From the NCBI RefSeq assembly GCF_001425705.1, contig NZ_LMDC01000028.1, positions 78,504-142,503 of the forward strand: DNA of 64,000 nucleotides. The letters run 5' to 3'. Position 1 is the first letter of the stretch; each line of letters begins with the position of its first letter. Below are positions 1-10,170 of the stretch, in pieces. Source of the DNA: Pelomonas sp. Root1217 (GTDB taxonomy: Bacteria > Pseudomonadota > Gammaproteobacteria > Burkholderiales > Burkholderiaceae_C). The notes beneath the pieces are model-generated. The model had not been told where the DNA came from. It did no database searches and saw only the letters and a list, made by a program, of their open reading frames with translations. Made by a program: the position numbers and the translations under genes.

Positions 1-52
1 CCGCAACCTGTTCTGCAGCTGCGTGCCGCTGAGCGAGTACGAAGAGGCCTGA
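1..52 (+). CDS. gcvP: Glycine dehydrogenase (decarboxylating) P-protein, C-terminal end only
   Basis: Only the last 16 codons and the TGA stop are in the window; the gene runs in from the left edge. The visible tail, RNLFCSCVPLSEYEEA, closely matches the conserved C-terminus of the glycine cleavage system P-protein (E. coli GcvP has a near-identical NLFC-CVP-SEY ending). The P-protein is a PLP enzyme that decarboxylates glycine and passes the aminomethyl group to the lipoyl H-protein. The nearby sdaA gene on the same strand supports the call, since gcv genes and sdaA are often neighbours in Burkholderiales. The fragment is too short for anything else to be judged. Confidence 0.85.
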   Translation, partial: RNLFCSCVPLSEYEEA

Positions 53-110
53 GGCTCAGGCCATGCGGGTTCGCTGGTATCGGAAGACAGACGACGACCA
101 GGTCCCCGTT

Positions 111-1964
111 CTAGCCCTCGTGCGCCAGCTGCACCCGATCGCGGCCGGCTGCCTTGGCGGCATAGAGTGCCGTATCGGCGGTCTGCACCAGCAGCTCCGG
201 GCGGCGATCGGAACCGGGCACTTCGGCCGCCAGCCCGATACTGGCCGTGACATGACCCGTGGGGCTGGCCGGATGCGGCAGTGCCCGCGCTCGCAACGCG
301 GCGACGATGCGCTCCCCAAGCGCCTGCATCCGATCGCCGTCGGCACCGGGCACGATGAAGGCGAACTCCTCGCCGCCGTAGCGGGCCACCAACTCACCGC
401 TGCGGCGGCCGATGGTGTCGATCAGCACGGCCGCGATCTGGCGCAGGCAGTCGTCGCCAGCGACATGACCCATGGAGTCGTTGTAGGCCTTGAACAGGTC
501 GGCGTCGAGCAGCCCCAGGCCGAGCGGCTGGCCGGCCCGCTGGGCGCGCGCCCATTCGGCAGCCAGCACCGCGTCGAAATGCCGGCGGTTCGCCAGGCCG
601 GTCAGGCCGTCGGTCTGGCTCATCAGTTCGAGCTGTCGGTTGGCCGCCTCCAGCGCAGCGGTGCGCTCCAGCACGCGCGCTTCCAGCACACGCTCGCTGT
701 CGGTCAATGCCTGCACGCGGGCCTGCTCGGCCTGCAGCGCGCGCGCCTGGGCCTGCTCCTTGTCGGCGCGCATGTGCGCATAGCGGTCGGCCAGCGCCAA
801 CGACAGCAGCAGCAGGTCAACCGCCGAGCCGATCTGGGTGCCTGCACTGGTGATCAGGTTGCTGGGCAGCACGCCCAGGTTGCGCATGTGGCCCAGCAGC
901 ACGGCCACCAGCAGCACGCTGAAGGCCACGACGAAGAAATAGGCACTGCGCTGGCGCTGCAGCGTGCCGGTGATGCCGCAGGCCAGCAGCAGCGCGGCCG
1001 TCGTGGCGCTGCAGATGGCCCAGAACGGCGCCGTCTGCGCGAACCAGGCCATCAGCAACGGGATGAGCAGCACATTCAGCCCGATCAGCGCGCGCAGCCC
1101 GAGGTCCAGCCGTGGCATGGTCTGCGGCGTGCGCAGCATGCGGCGCGAGAACATCATCAGCGCGATGGCCGCCACCGAGCCGGGCACGTTCACGCCGCGC
1201 TGCTGCCAGTAGGCTGCGTCCGGCCACAGGAAGTTGGTGCCGATGCCGGTGAAGCAGGCCAGCGCTGCCGCGATGCTCCCGGCGAACAGCACATACCAAC
1301 CGAACGACGCGTCGCGCAGCAGCAGGAAGATCACCAGGTTGTAGAGGCCTACGGCCAGCGCCAGCCCGAAGTACAGCATCTGTACGGCCAGCCGGCGCTG
1401 GTCGAAGTGCGGGAAGGCGTCGGCGCGCCACAGCCGGGCCGGCACGATCAGGGAGTTGGCCGACGCCACCCGCAGCACCAGCGTCCGGGTCTCGCCCGGG
1501 GCCAGCGTGATTGGCACCGCGAAGTTGCCGCCCGGCCAGAGCCGCTGCGCAAAGGGGCGTTGGTAGCCGAGCTCATGCCTGATGGCGGTGCCGTCCGGCG
1601 CGAGCAGCATCACATCGAGGTATTGCAGCAGCGGGTAGCTGATATCCAGCATGGCCTGTGCCGGCTGGCTGCCGTCGTTGCGCAGCGGCAGGCGCAGCCA
1701 GACCGCGGCCCCGGTGTAGCCGAACGACACGGCCTCGCCGCTGGACGTGCTGGGCTGCCAGTCGCTGCGGGCCGCGGCCGCGAGGTCCAGCTCACGGCCC
1801 GGGTCCTGCAGCACCTCCCAGTGCAGCCCGAGCGCCAGCCCATCGGCCGGCAGCGCCTGCAGGTCGACGCCACCCGCCCAGGCGGCTCCCGACAGCAGCC
1901 ACACCATTCCCGCCGCCCACCACCGCCAGGCTCGCTGGCGCCCACCCAAACACCTCTTCAGCAT
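111..1964 (-). CDS. Membrane diguanylate cyclase, 7TMR-DISM sensor plus GGDEF
   Basis: A 617-residue protein expected to make cyclic di-GMP. It has a signal peptide (cleavage about residue 28, after AWA), an extracytoplasmic beta-sandwich sensor of the 7TMR-DISMED2 type (about 30-165), seven membrane helices (about 175-385), a short coiled coil and a C-terminal GGDEF domain. The active-site motif is GGEEF at about 530-534. Nine residues before it the inhibitory site reads RSGE rather than the usual RxxD, so product inhibition may be weak. The ATG at 1964 is chosen because it begins the signal peptide; the frame stays open further upstream but would run into sdaA on the other strand. The gene converges on gcvP and diverges from sdaA. 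The signal sensed is unknown. Confidence 0.9.
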   Translation of the reverse strand: MLKRCLGGRQRAWRWWAAGMVWLLSGAAWAGGVDLQALPADGLALGLHWEVLQDPGRELDLAAAARSDWQPSTSSGEAVSFGYTGAAVWLRLPLRNDGSQPAQAMLDISYPLLQYLDVMLLAPDGTAIRHELGYQRPFAQRLWPGGNFAVPITLAPGETRTLVLRVASANSLIVPARLWRADAFPHFDQRRLAVQMLYFGLALAVGLYNLVIFLLLRDASFGWYVLFAGSIAAALACFTGIGTNFLWPDAAYWQQRGVNVPGSVAAIALMMFSRRMLRTPQTMPRLDLGLRALIGLNVLLIPLLMAWFAQTAPFWAICSATTAALLLACGITGTLQRQRSAYFFVVAFSVLLVAVLLGHMRNLGVLPSNLITSAGTQIGSAVDLLLLSLALADRYAHMRADKEQAQARALQAEQARVQALTDSERVLEARVLERTAALEAANRQLELMSQTDGLTGLANRRHFDAVLAAEWARAQRAGQPLGLGLLDADLFKAYNDSMGHVAGDDCLRQIAAVLIDTIGRRSGELVARYGGEEFAFIVPGADGDRMQALGERIVAALRARALPHPASPTGHVTASIGLAAEVPGSDRRPELLVQTADTALYAAKAAGRDRVQLAHEG

Positions 1965-2036
1965 GGGGCGGGAGTGTAGGCAGCGCCTGCACCCGCTTCG
2001 CTGAGAGGCTTCCACCCATTGCCCGAAAGGCCTCCC

Positions 2037-3425
<1,389 letters not shown>

Positions 3426-3432
3426 AGCGGCC

Positions 3433-4230
3433 ATGTGCCTCGCCGCCTTCGCGCTGAACGCCCACCCACGCTTCCCCCTCGTCATCGCCGCCAACCGCGA
3501 CGAGTTCTTCGCCCGTGCTGCGGCGCCCATGGCCTGGTGGCCAGATCGGCCCGACATCCTCGCCGGCCGCGATCTCAGCGCCGGCGGCACCTGGTTCGGC
3601 CTGACGCGCGCCGGGCGCCTCGCGCTGCTGACCAATGTGCGCGAGCCCGGCCGGCAGGTCATCGATGCGCCGTCGCGCGGCGCCCTGGTCGTTGATTGGC
3701 TGGGCTCGTCCAGCGACGCAGACGATTTCGCGGCAGGTCTGGCTGGCGACTACAACGGTTTCAATCTGGTCACTGCCGATCTGGCCCGCAACGCCTGGCA
3801 CTGGATCAGCAACCGCGCATCCGCGCCGCTTGAACTGCGGCCCGGCATTCATGCGCTGTCCAACGCCTCGCTGGACACGCCCTGGCCCAAGACCCTGGGC
3901 CTGTCGGAAGCGCTCGCCGAGGCGCTCGGCCGCTCAGCCTCGGCGCAGCAACTGGCAAGCCGGCTCTTCGCCGCGCTGGCCGACGCCACGCCGGCTCCGG
4001 ATGCAGCTCTGCCCGACACCGGCGTTGGCCTGGCCCGCGAACGCCTGCTGTCGCCCCGCTTCGTGCGCATGCTCGATCCGGAGCGGCCTGACAGGGCTGT
4101 CTACGGCACCCGCTGCGCGACGGTGCTGATCCGTGAGGCCAATGGTGCTACCCAGGTCATCGAGCGCAGCATCACGGCCGACGGCATCTGGCTGGCATCC
4201 GTCCACCACGAATTGACCCGTTGGCCTTGA
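3433..4230 (+). CDS. NRDE family protein (TANGO2/DUF833 family)
   Basis: A 265-residue protein of the NRDE family, named for the Asn-Arg-Asp-Glu motif seen here as [10 protein letters not shown] near residue 20. It begins [17 protein letters not shown], with the Cys at position 2 that is typical of the family and suggests an N-terminal nucleophile fold, and contains [15 protein letters not shown] and the conserved C-terminal block [10 protein letters not shown]. Biochemical function is not established for bacterial members; a link to heme or acyl-CoA handling is known only for eukaryotic TANGO2 relatives. It follows sdaA by 7 bases with the start close to the stop, which implies translational coupling rather than a shared pathway. 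Confidence 0.88.
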   Translation: MCLAAFALNAHPRFPLVIAANRDEFFARAAAPMAWWPDRPDILAGRDLSAGGTWFGLTRAGRLALLTNVREPGRQVIDAPSRGALVVDWLGSSSDADDFAAGLAGDYNGFNLVTADLARNAWHWISNRASAPLELRPGIHALSNASLDTPWPKTLGLSEALAEALGRSASAQQLASRLFAALADATPAPDAALPDTGVGLARERLLSPRFVRMLDPERPDRAVYGTRCATVLIREANGATQVIERSITADGIWLASVHHELTRWP

Positions 4231-4284
4231 CCCAGGCGTCGCTCAAGCTGATATACAACGGTCATAGCCGTCCTTCGCCGCCCG

Positions 4285-7200
4285 ATGACACCCTTGCCTC
4301 GCCTGTCGACCGCCCGCTGGACCGCGCTGGCCTGCATGCTCGTCGCCGGCTTTGTCGCTGTGCGCTGGTGCCTGCAACTGGATTTGGGAAATTTTCTGCC
4401 CGGGCTGGCCGAGATCGGCATCGTGTCGTCGGTGCTGCTGCTGCTCGGCGGCGCCACGGCCTGGGTCATGGCCGGCTGGCGCAGCGGGCAAGCGCCAAGC
4501 GCTGCCGCAAGGCGCGCCGTACAAGGCCTGGCACTGCTGCTGGCCGTGTTGCCAGCCTTGATGCTCATCGAAGCCGTGGGCGGCCTGTCACTGGGCATCG
4601 ACATCACCCGCCCAGGTGTGCTGCCAACGGCCCTGAACCCCCACCCCGGCCGCATCTCACCCAATGGCTGCGTGGCCCTGCTGCTGCTGTTCGGCAGCTT
4701 GGGACTGCTGGCCGGCCCGCCACGCACCCTGGCCCGGCGTTTGAGCGCGGCCGGCATCTTCGCCGCGGCCGGCATCGCCCTCCTGGGCATCCTGGGCTAT
4801 CTGCTGGATCTGGAGCGGCTCTACCACTGGGGTTCATACAACCGCCTGACGCTGCCGACGGCCGCGGGCCTGGCGCTACTGGCCCTGTCGACCTGGGAGT
4901 TGCGCCTGGGCTGGAGCGGCCTGCGTGAGCGCATCGACCTGCATGAGCAGCGCATCACGCGGCGCTCGCTGGCCGTGCTGGCCCTGGTCGCCGTGGCGGC
5001 CGGCGCGGGCGGCTTCGCGGCGCTGGAATCGGAGTTCGAGCACACGCGCAAGGAGGACGTGCGCTCCACGGCAGTGCTCACCGCCGAGGCACTGGTCAGC
5101 GCCGTCGACAGCGGCGTCTGGCTTGCGCAGACCATCGCCACCCGCCCCATCGTCGTCGAGCAACTCACCGCGCTGGCCAGCAGCTCGGCCGATATCGCCC
5201 GGCGCGAGCGTCTGCGCACGATCACGCGCAGCCTGCTGACGGCCGGCGTCACTGCGGCCCGCTTCGTCGATGCCACCGGCGCGCCGCTGGCCGAGGCAGG
5301 CGCCTTCGCGGCCCAGGTCGGCACGCCGTCGCTGGCGCTGGCGCCCGACTACACCGCCACGAGTCGTCTCGCCTGGACCAGCGGTTTCCTCCTTGCAACC
5401 GATGTTCCGGTCATGGACAGGGGTGAGGTGGTGGGCCGCTTCCAGAGTGAGCAGCGCCTGGCATTGATGGACCGCCTGGTCATGCGCATCCGCGACACCG
5501 ACGCCTCCTCCGACGTGCTGATCTGCAACCGCGTCGACAAGGTCGCGTCCTGCGTGCCGTCCAAGCTCTACCCGCAGGCCTTCACCATCCCGATGTTCGA
5601 CGCGAGCGGCAACGTCAACCTGCCGATCAACCGCGCCCTGCTCGGCGAGACGGGCGTCATGCTGACGCCCGACCTGCGCGGCGTGCCCGTCGTCGCGGCC
5701 TATGTGCCGCTTGGGCGCACCGGTTTGGCGATGGTCGTCAAGGCCGACATCGACGCCGTCTTCGCCGTCATCCGCCAGCGCCTGGGCTGGTTGGCCCTGC
5801 TGCTGACCGTGCTGACCCTGCTCGGCACCTGGGTGCTCAGGCAGCACGTGCGGCCCTTGGTGAAACAGCTCGCCGGCGAGCAGGCGCGCTGCCGCGCCAT
5901 CCTCGACAACTCCAGCGACGCCTTCATCGGCCTGGACAGCGAAGGCCTCATCACCGACTGGAACCTGCAGGCCGAGCGCCTGTTCGGCTACACGGCGGCC
6001 GAGGCGAGGGGCCAGCGCGTTGCCGAACTCATCATCCCGCCCGAGTCTCGCGCCGCCCACGAGGCCGGCATGGCGCATTTCCGGCGCACCGGCCAGGGTC
6101 GCGTCGTCAACCAGCGCGTCGAACTCATGGCCCAGCACCGCGATGGCCGGCAGTTGGACGTGGAGCTGTCCGTTGCCGCCGTGGCCGCAGGCGATGGCTA
6201 CGCCGCGCATGCCTTCGTTCGCGATGTCAGCCAGCGCAAGGCCACCGCGCGCCAGCTCGCCGCCAGCGAGCAACGCATGCGCGACGTGACCAACGCCATC
6301 CCCGCCATGGTCGGCGTCTTCGATGCCCAGGAGCGCTGCGTCTTTGCCAATGACCTGGCGCTCAAGGTCCACAACGTCGACCGCGACAAGGCCATCGGCC
6401 TGCCCATGCGCGACGGCCTGGGTGAGGCCAGCTATGCCCTGCATGAGGCCCATGTGAAGGCCGTGTTGCAAGGCCAGCGCCAGACCTTCGAGGGCTCGCT
6501 GCCCTGGCGCGACGGCACCGGCTATTTCCAGATCCACCTGGTGCCGATGCGCGACGCCCAAACCGACGCCGTCAGCGGCTTCTACCTGATGACCTTCGAC
6601 ATCACGGCCCTGCGCAGCGCCCAGTTGAAGCAGGAACGCAGCGAGCGACGCCTGCGCTCCATCACCGACAACCTGCCGGCCCTGATCTCCCACCTGGATA
6701 CCGACGGCCGCTACCTGTTCGCCAACCGCCAGTTCGAGACCCTGCTCAAGCTCAATCCCGAGCAACTGCTCGGCCAGCGCATTGACGAAGTGCGCGACGC
6801 AGACTACGTCGCGCAAGTGCGCCCCTGGCTGGCCAAGGCCATGGCGGGCCAGACGGTCGTCTTCGAATCCGAGACCGGCCCCAGTGAGGGCCAGGCCCGC
6901 CAATACCAGCAGACCTATGTGCCGGAGTTCGACACCGCGGGCCTGGTCGTCGGTGTCTTCGCGGTGACCTTCGACATCACCGACCGCAAGCTCGCGGCAC
7001 AGCGTCTCAGCGACGCCCAGGCCCACCTCAAGGCCATCGCCGACAACCTGCCGGTGCTGATCTCCTATATCGACCGCCGCCATCGCATGACCTTCGTCAA
7101 CAAGACGTTCGAGGAATGGATGGGCGTGGACCCCGAACTGGCCGTCGGCAGCCATCTGAAGGCGCTGATCGGTCCCGACCTCTATGCTCAGCGCCAGCCG

Positions 7201-7887
7201 GCCCTGGAGCAAGCGCTGCGCGGCGAACGCATCGAGTTCGAAGTCGTGTCGCAGGCCCTGGGCCTGACCCGGCACCTGCACACCGTCTACATCCCCGACC
7301 GGCGCGCCGACGGCAATGTCGCCGGCGTCTACACCCTGTCCACCGACGTGACGGCCACCAAGGACGTCGAGCGCCGGCTGCAGGAGCTGGCGCGCATCGA
7401 CCCGCTCACCCGTCTGCCCAACCGCCGCGAATTCGAGGAAAGGCTGACCCTGGCATTGGCGCGCGCCCGCCGCAGCCAGAAGGCCCTGGCCCTGATCTTC
7501 ATGGACATCGACCACTTCAAGCGCATCAACGACGGCCATGGCCATGCCGCTGGCGATGCAGTGCTCAAGGAATTCGCCACGCGCATCCGCGGCGCCGTGC
7601 GCAGCACTGACACTGCGGCGCGCCTGGCTGGCGACGAGTTCGTCGTCATCCTGGAAAGCCTGCAGGGCGACGTCGAGGCCTCCCAGGTGGCGGCCAAGCT
7701 GGTCGATGCCATCCGCCCGCCGATGCCGCTGCCCGGGGGCGGCGAGATCCTCGTGACGACCAGCGTCGGCATGGCCTGCTGGGGTGGTGTCGGAGAAGGC
7801 GCTGAGGACCTTCTCGACCGCGCCGATCGGGCCCTGTACCGCGCCAAGGCCGCCGGGCGTGACACCTTCGCGCAAACCATCTTCTGA
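4285..7887 (+). CDS. Large membrane diguanylate cyclase with four PAS domains
   Basis: A 1200-residue sensor expected to make cyclic di-GMP. About six N-terminal membrane helices (residues 10-205) precede a seventh at 226-246, an extracytoplasmic region (about 250-490, CHASE-like in length) and a further helix (493-515). Four PAS domains follow (about 540-650, 665-780, 790-910, 915-1030), the last three sharing the opening pattern IT/A-D-N-L/I-P. The GGDEF domain (about 1038-1200) has AGDEF at 1115-1119 and an intact inhibitory site RSTD at 1106-1109. The AGDEF variant occurs in some active cyclases, so activity is likely but not certain. No strong Shine-Dalgarno precedes the ATG. There is no EAL or HD-GYP domain. 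The next gene starts 53 bases downstream on the same strand. Confidence 0.92.
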   Translation: MTPLPRLSTARWTALACMLVAGFVAVRWCLQLDLGNFLPGLAEIGIVSSVLLLLGGATAWVMAGWRSGQAPSAAARRAVQGLALLLAVLPALMLIEAVGGLSLGIDITRPGVLPTALNPHPGRISPNGCVALLLLFGSLGLLAGPPRTLARRLSAAGIFAAAGIALLGILGYLLDLERLYHWGSYNRLTLPTAAGLALLALSTWELRLGWSGLRERIDLHEQRITRRSLAVLALVAVAAGAGGFAALESEFEHTRKEDVRSTAVLTAEALVSAVDSGVWLAQTIATRPIVVEQLTALASSSADIARRERLRTITRSLLTAGVTAARFVDATGAPLAEAGAFAAQVGTPSLALAPDYTATSRLAWTSGFLLATDVPVMDRGEVVGRFQSEQRLALMDRLVMRIRDTDASSDVLICNRVDKVASCVPSKLYPQAFTIPMFDASGNVNLPINRALLGETGVMLTPDLRGVPVVAAYVPLGRTGLAMVVKADIDAVFAVIRQRLGWLALLLTVLTLLGTWVLRQHVRPLVKQLAGEQARCRAILDNSSDAFIGLDSEGLITDWNLQAERLFGYTAAEARGQRVAELIIPPESRAAHEAGMAHFRRTGQGRVVNQRVELMAQHRDGRQLDVELSVAAVAAGDGYAAHAFVRDVSQRKATARQLAASEQRMRDVTNAIPAMVGVFDAQERCVFANDLALKVHNVDRDKAIGLPMRDGLGEASYALHEAHVKAVLQGQRQTFEGSLPWRDGTGYFQIHLVPMRDAQTDAVSGFYLMTFDITALRSAQLKQERSERRLRSITDNLPALISHLDTDGRYLFANRQFETLLKLNPEQLLGQRIDEVRDADYVAQVRPWLAKAMAGQTVVFESETGPSEGQARQYQQTYVPEFDTAGLVVGVFAVTFDITDRKLAAQRLSDAQAHLKAIADNLPVLISYIDRRHRMTFVNKTFEEWMGVDPELAVGSHLKALIGPDLYAQRQPALEQALRGERIEFEVVSQALGLTRHLHTVYIPDRRADGNVAGVYTLSTDVTATKDVERRLQELARIDPLTRLPNRREFEERLTLALARARRSQKALALIFMDIDHFKRINDGHGHAAGDAVLKEFATRIRGAVRSTDTAARLAGDEFVVILESLQGDVEASQVAAKLVDAIRPPMPLPGGGEILVTTSVGMACWGGVGEGAEDLLDRADRALYRAKAAGRDTFAQTIF

Positions 7888-7940
7888 TCGCCGGAGCTGG
7901 TAACAATCTGGGCGCGGCGCCGGGCCAAAATGCGCCCGCA

Positions 7941-9410
7941 GTGACTGTCGCCGTCGCCCTTCCCCGCCGTTTGCCGCCCGACCCCAAGCAGCTGCAGCGC
8001 TGCCTGCTGCTGGCGGTGCTGCTGCATGTGTGGCTGGTGCTCGTCTTCGGCAACGCCAGCGGCACGGCCGCCCCGGGCCAGGGTGTCTGGGGCAGCCTGA
8101 CCGTCAAGCTGCTGGGCCGCAGCGGCAGTGAAGCCGGCGCGCCGCCGAACGACAGCAGCACGGCCGACTCCGGCGGACAGCGTGGGCCAACGCCCGCCGT
8201 TACCGAAGCTGGCGCCGCCAGGCTGGGCCGCACGAACCCGCAGGAAGTGCCACCCGAAGCCGCCCGCACCGAGGAGCCCTCGCCCGCGCCGCCGAGCGCG
8301 GCGACGCTGGAGCTGCCCGAGGGCTTCAAACCCGTGGAGCGCGAGAACCTCAGTGCACCGCCGCGCACCGCGCCGCTGCAAACGCCCTCGGCGGAACTGC
8401 CCGCCGCCGTTGGCCGCCTGGAAGCCAGGCCCGAGGCCGCCGTGGCGCCATTGCCGTCCGCCACCAGCCTGCGCGCGCCGAGCCGCCCGACCGAATTGCC
8501 CACCCTGCCTGCCGATCTGCCATCGGCGGTGCGCCGCCTGGAGGCTGCACCCGCCGCCCCTGCGGCCGCCTTGCCCCGGCCGGCTGAGCTGCGTGCTGCG
8601 CCTGCGCCGGCCACCACCGCCACGCCGAGCATCGAGCTGCCGGCTCCGGTGCGCCGCCTCGAGGCGCCAGCCGAGGCGGGTGTGAGCCGGGCACCGCCAC
8701 GCGCTGCCGAGCTGCGTGCCGCGCCGCCGAGCACCGTCGCCCAGCCTGAACCGAGCACCGCCCTGCCCTCCGCCGTACAGCGGCTGGAGGCGCCGACAGC
8801 CGAAGGCGGCGCCGTCACGCCGCTGACGCGCTCCAGCGAACTGCGCGCACCAGCGGCAGCCGCCACGGCCACGGCGCCGGCGCTGAACAGCCAGGACCTG
8901 CCGGCACCGGTGCGCCGCCTGGAGTCGGCCGATGGCGGTGCTGCAGTCACACCGCTGCAAAGCACCGCCACCCCGCGAACCGCCGCGGCCGCACCTGGCG
9001 CGTCGGCGCTGAACGAGCTGTCAGGCAACGTGCCCGGCGAGGTCAACGCCCCGGCCGGCCCGGCGAAAGGCGATCCCAACGCCAGCCCTTATGCCGCACC
9101 CAAAGCTGCCGCAGGCTCGCCCGATGCCGGCTCACGCCTGGGCCCCGACCTGCCCATGCCGCCGTCGGCCGCGGCAAGCGCGCCGCGCGCGCCGCTGAAC
9201 CTGTCACTGCCGCGCGGTGACATTGCCGCCCGCCGCGGCCCGGGCCTGGTCGACATGCTGCCGCAACCACCGGAGCGCAAGTCCAAGCTCGAGCAGTCCA
9301 TCGAAGATGCTGCCAACAAGGACTGCCGCAAGGCCTACGCGAACGCTGGCATCCTGGCCGCCCTGCCGCTGGCCGTGGACGCGGCGCGTGGCAAGGGCTG
9401 CAAGTGGTGA
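7941..9410 (+). CDS. Pro/Ala-rich repeat protein with one N-terminal membrane anchor, function unknown
   Basis: A 489-residue protein I cannot assign. It starts with GTG, has one membrane segment near residues 18-36 (LLLAVLLHVWLVLVFG) and then about 370 residues rich in Ala, Pro, Arg and Glu, presumably extended in the periplasm. Five copies of a block resembling LPAPVRRLEA recur every 40-45 residues. A conserved-looking C-terminal segment of about 60 residues contains two cysteines (NKDCRKAY and GKGCKW). The architecture recalls TonB-like spacer proteins, including a histidine in the anchor helix, but the C-terminus does not look like a TonB domain. It lies 53 bases behind the large diguanylate cyclase and may share its transcript. 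Low-complexity composition makes antisense frames long here, but the anchor and ordered repeats support this strand. Confidence 0.75.
   Translation: MTVAVALPRRLPPDPKQLQRCLLLAVLLHVWLVLVFGNASGTAAPGQGVWGSLTVKLLGRSGSEAGAPPNDSSTADSGGQRGPTPAVTEAGAARLGRTNPQEVPPEAARTEEPSPAPPSAATLELPEGFKPVERENLSAPPRTAPLQTPSAELPAAVGRLEARPEAAVAPLPSATSLRAPSRPTELPTLPADLPSAVRRLEAAPAAPAAALPRPAELRAAPAPATTATPSIELPAPVRRLEAPAEAGVSRAPPRAAELRAAPPSTVAQPEPSTALPSAVQRLEAPTAEGGAVTPLTRSSELRAPAAAATATAPALNSQDLPAPVRRLESADGGAAVTPLQSTATPRTAAAAPGASALNELSGNVPGEVNAPAGPAKGDPNASPYAAPKAAAGSPDAGSRLGPDLPMPPSAAASAPRAPLNLSLPRGDIAARRGPGLVDMLPQPPERKSKLEQSIEDAANKDCRKAYANAGILAALPLAVDAARGKGCKW
8394..8924 (+). repeat. Five in-gene repeats encoding an LP-x-x-V-x-R-L-E block
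   Basis: Within the Pro/Ala-rich gene, copies begin at about 8394, 8514, 8634, 8760 and 8895. They encode ELPAAVGRLEA, DLPSAVRRLEA, ELPAPVRRLEA, ALPSAVQRLEA and DLPAPVRRLES. Periods are 120, 120, 126 and 135 bases, always whole codons. Between copies a looser element of the type ELRAPA/ELRAAP also recurs. Confidence 0.85.
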
Positions 9411-9417
9411 GCCGGGT

Positions 9418-10158
9418 TCACAGCAGGGCCTGAAGCCGCAGCGCATCCTGCAGCGCCGCACCGGACGCCGTGTTGTCGAAGACGCACCAGCAGGGCACGT
9501 CTCGCGGCAGCGCCTCGGCGCGCCGCTGCAACCAAGCCTCCTCATAGGGTGACCAGTAGATGCGCGGTGAGCCGTGCCAGCGGAAATAGTGCATGCCCGG
9601 CCACCCGCCCGGCTCGCTGGAACCGGGCCATTTGGCGGGGTCGACCCCGGCACGCGCCACCTCGCAGCCGCACAGCAGCTGCTCGGCCTCGGCCGTGAAC
9701 CAGCTCAGATGACGGGGCTCGCAGACGACGGCTCCCCGGAACGCCGCATGAACCTGCTTGAAGAAGCGGCGCGCCACGCGGGCATCGAAAGGCAGGGAAG
9801 GCGGCAGTTGCACCAGCAGCACGGCCCACTTGTCGCCGAGCGCGCCAGCCTCGCCGGCAAAGCGCGCCAGCAAGTCGTCCACGCCCTCGAGCCTGGCCTC
9901 ATGCGTGATCTGCTTAGGGCATTTGACGGCGAAGCGGAAATGCTCGGGCGTGCTGGCCGCCCAGCGCTCGTAGGTCTGCGGCCGGTGCGGGCGGTAGAAG
10001 GAGGAGTTGATCTCGACGCCGTTCACGACGGCGGCATAACGCTCCAGCTGCGAGCCCTGCGCGGGGAAGGCGGCGGCCGCCCTGGCGGGGATGGACCACC
10101 CCGCGGTGGCGACGTAGATGGCGTCACCGGAATCCATGCGACGTTCGGGCATGGGCAC
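9418..10158 (-). CDS. DUF72 family protein (YecE-like), copy 1
   Basis: A 246-residue DUF72 protein with a predicted TIM-barrel fold; function is not established for the family. Characteristic segments are ATAGWSIP near the N-terminus, VEINSSFYRPHR, YERWAASTP, FAVKCPKQITH, WAVLLVQLPPS and YFRWHGSPRIYWSPY. The GTG at 10158 is the longest choice; ATG at 10152 or 10137 are alternatives, and 10137 gives an N-terminus more like its neighbour. It lies 12 bases downstream of a second DUF72 gene on the same strand, so the pair are probably one transcript made by tandem duplication. Its stop is 7 bases from the stop of the repeat protein on the other strand. Confidence 0.88.
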   Translation of the reverse strand: MPMPERRMDSGDAIYVATAGWSIPARAAAAFPAQGSQLERYAAVVNGVEINSSFYRPHRPQTYERWAASTPEHFRFAVKCPKQITHEARLEGVDDLLARFAGEAGALGDKWAVLLVQLPPSLPFDARVARRFFKQVHAAFRGAVVCEPRHLSWFTAEAEQLLCGCEVARAGVDPAKWPGSSEPGGWPGMHYFRWHGSPRIYWSPYEEAWLQRRAEALPRDVPCWCVFDNTASGAALQDALRLQALL

Positions 10159-10170
10159 GCCGCCAGCCGC

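Noticed and set aside
4876-7875. A 999-codon minus-strand open frame opposite the large diguanylate cyclase
   Set aside because: Long antisense frames are expected in GC-rich coding DNA; its product has no recognisable domain, while the plus strand has PAS and GGDEF domains.
7941-9410. Calling the repeat protein a TonB energy transducer
   Set aside because: The anchor and Pro-rich spacer fit, but the C-terminus lacks TonB-like sequence and no ExbB/ExbD genes are nearby.
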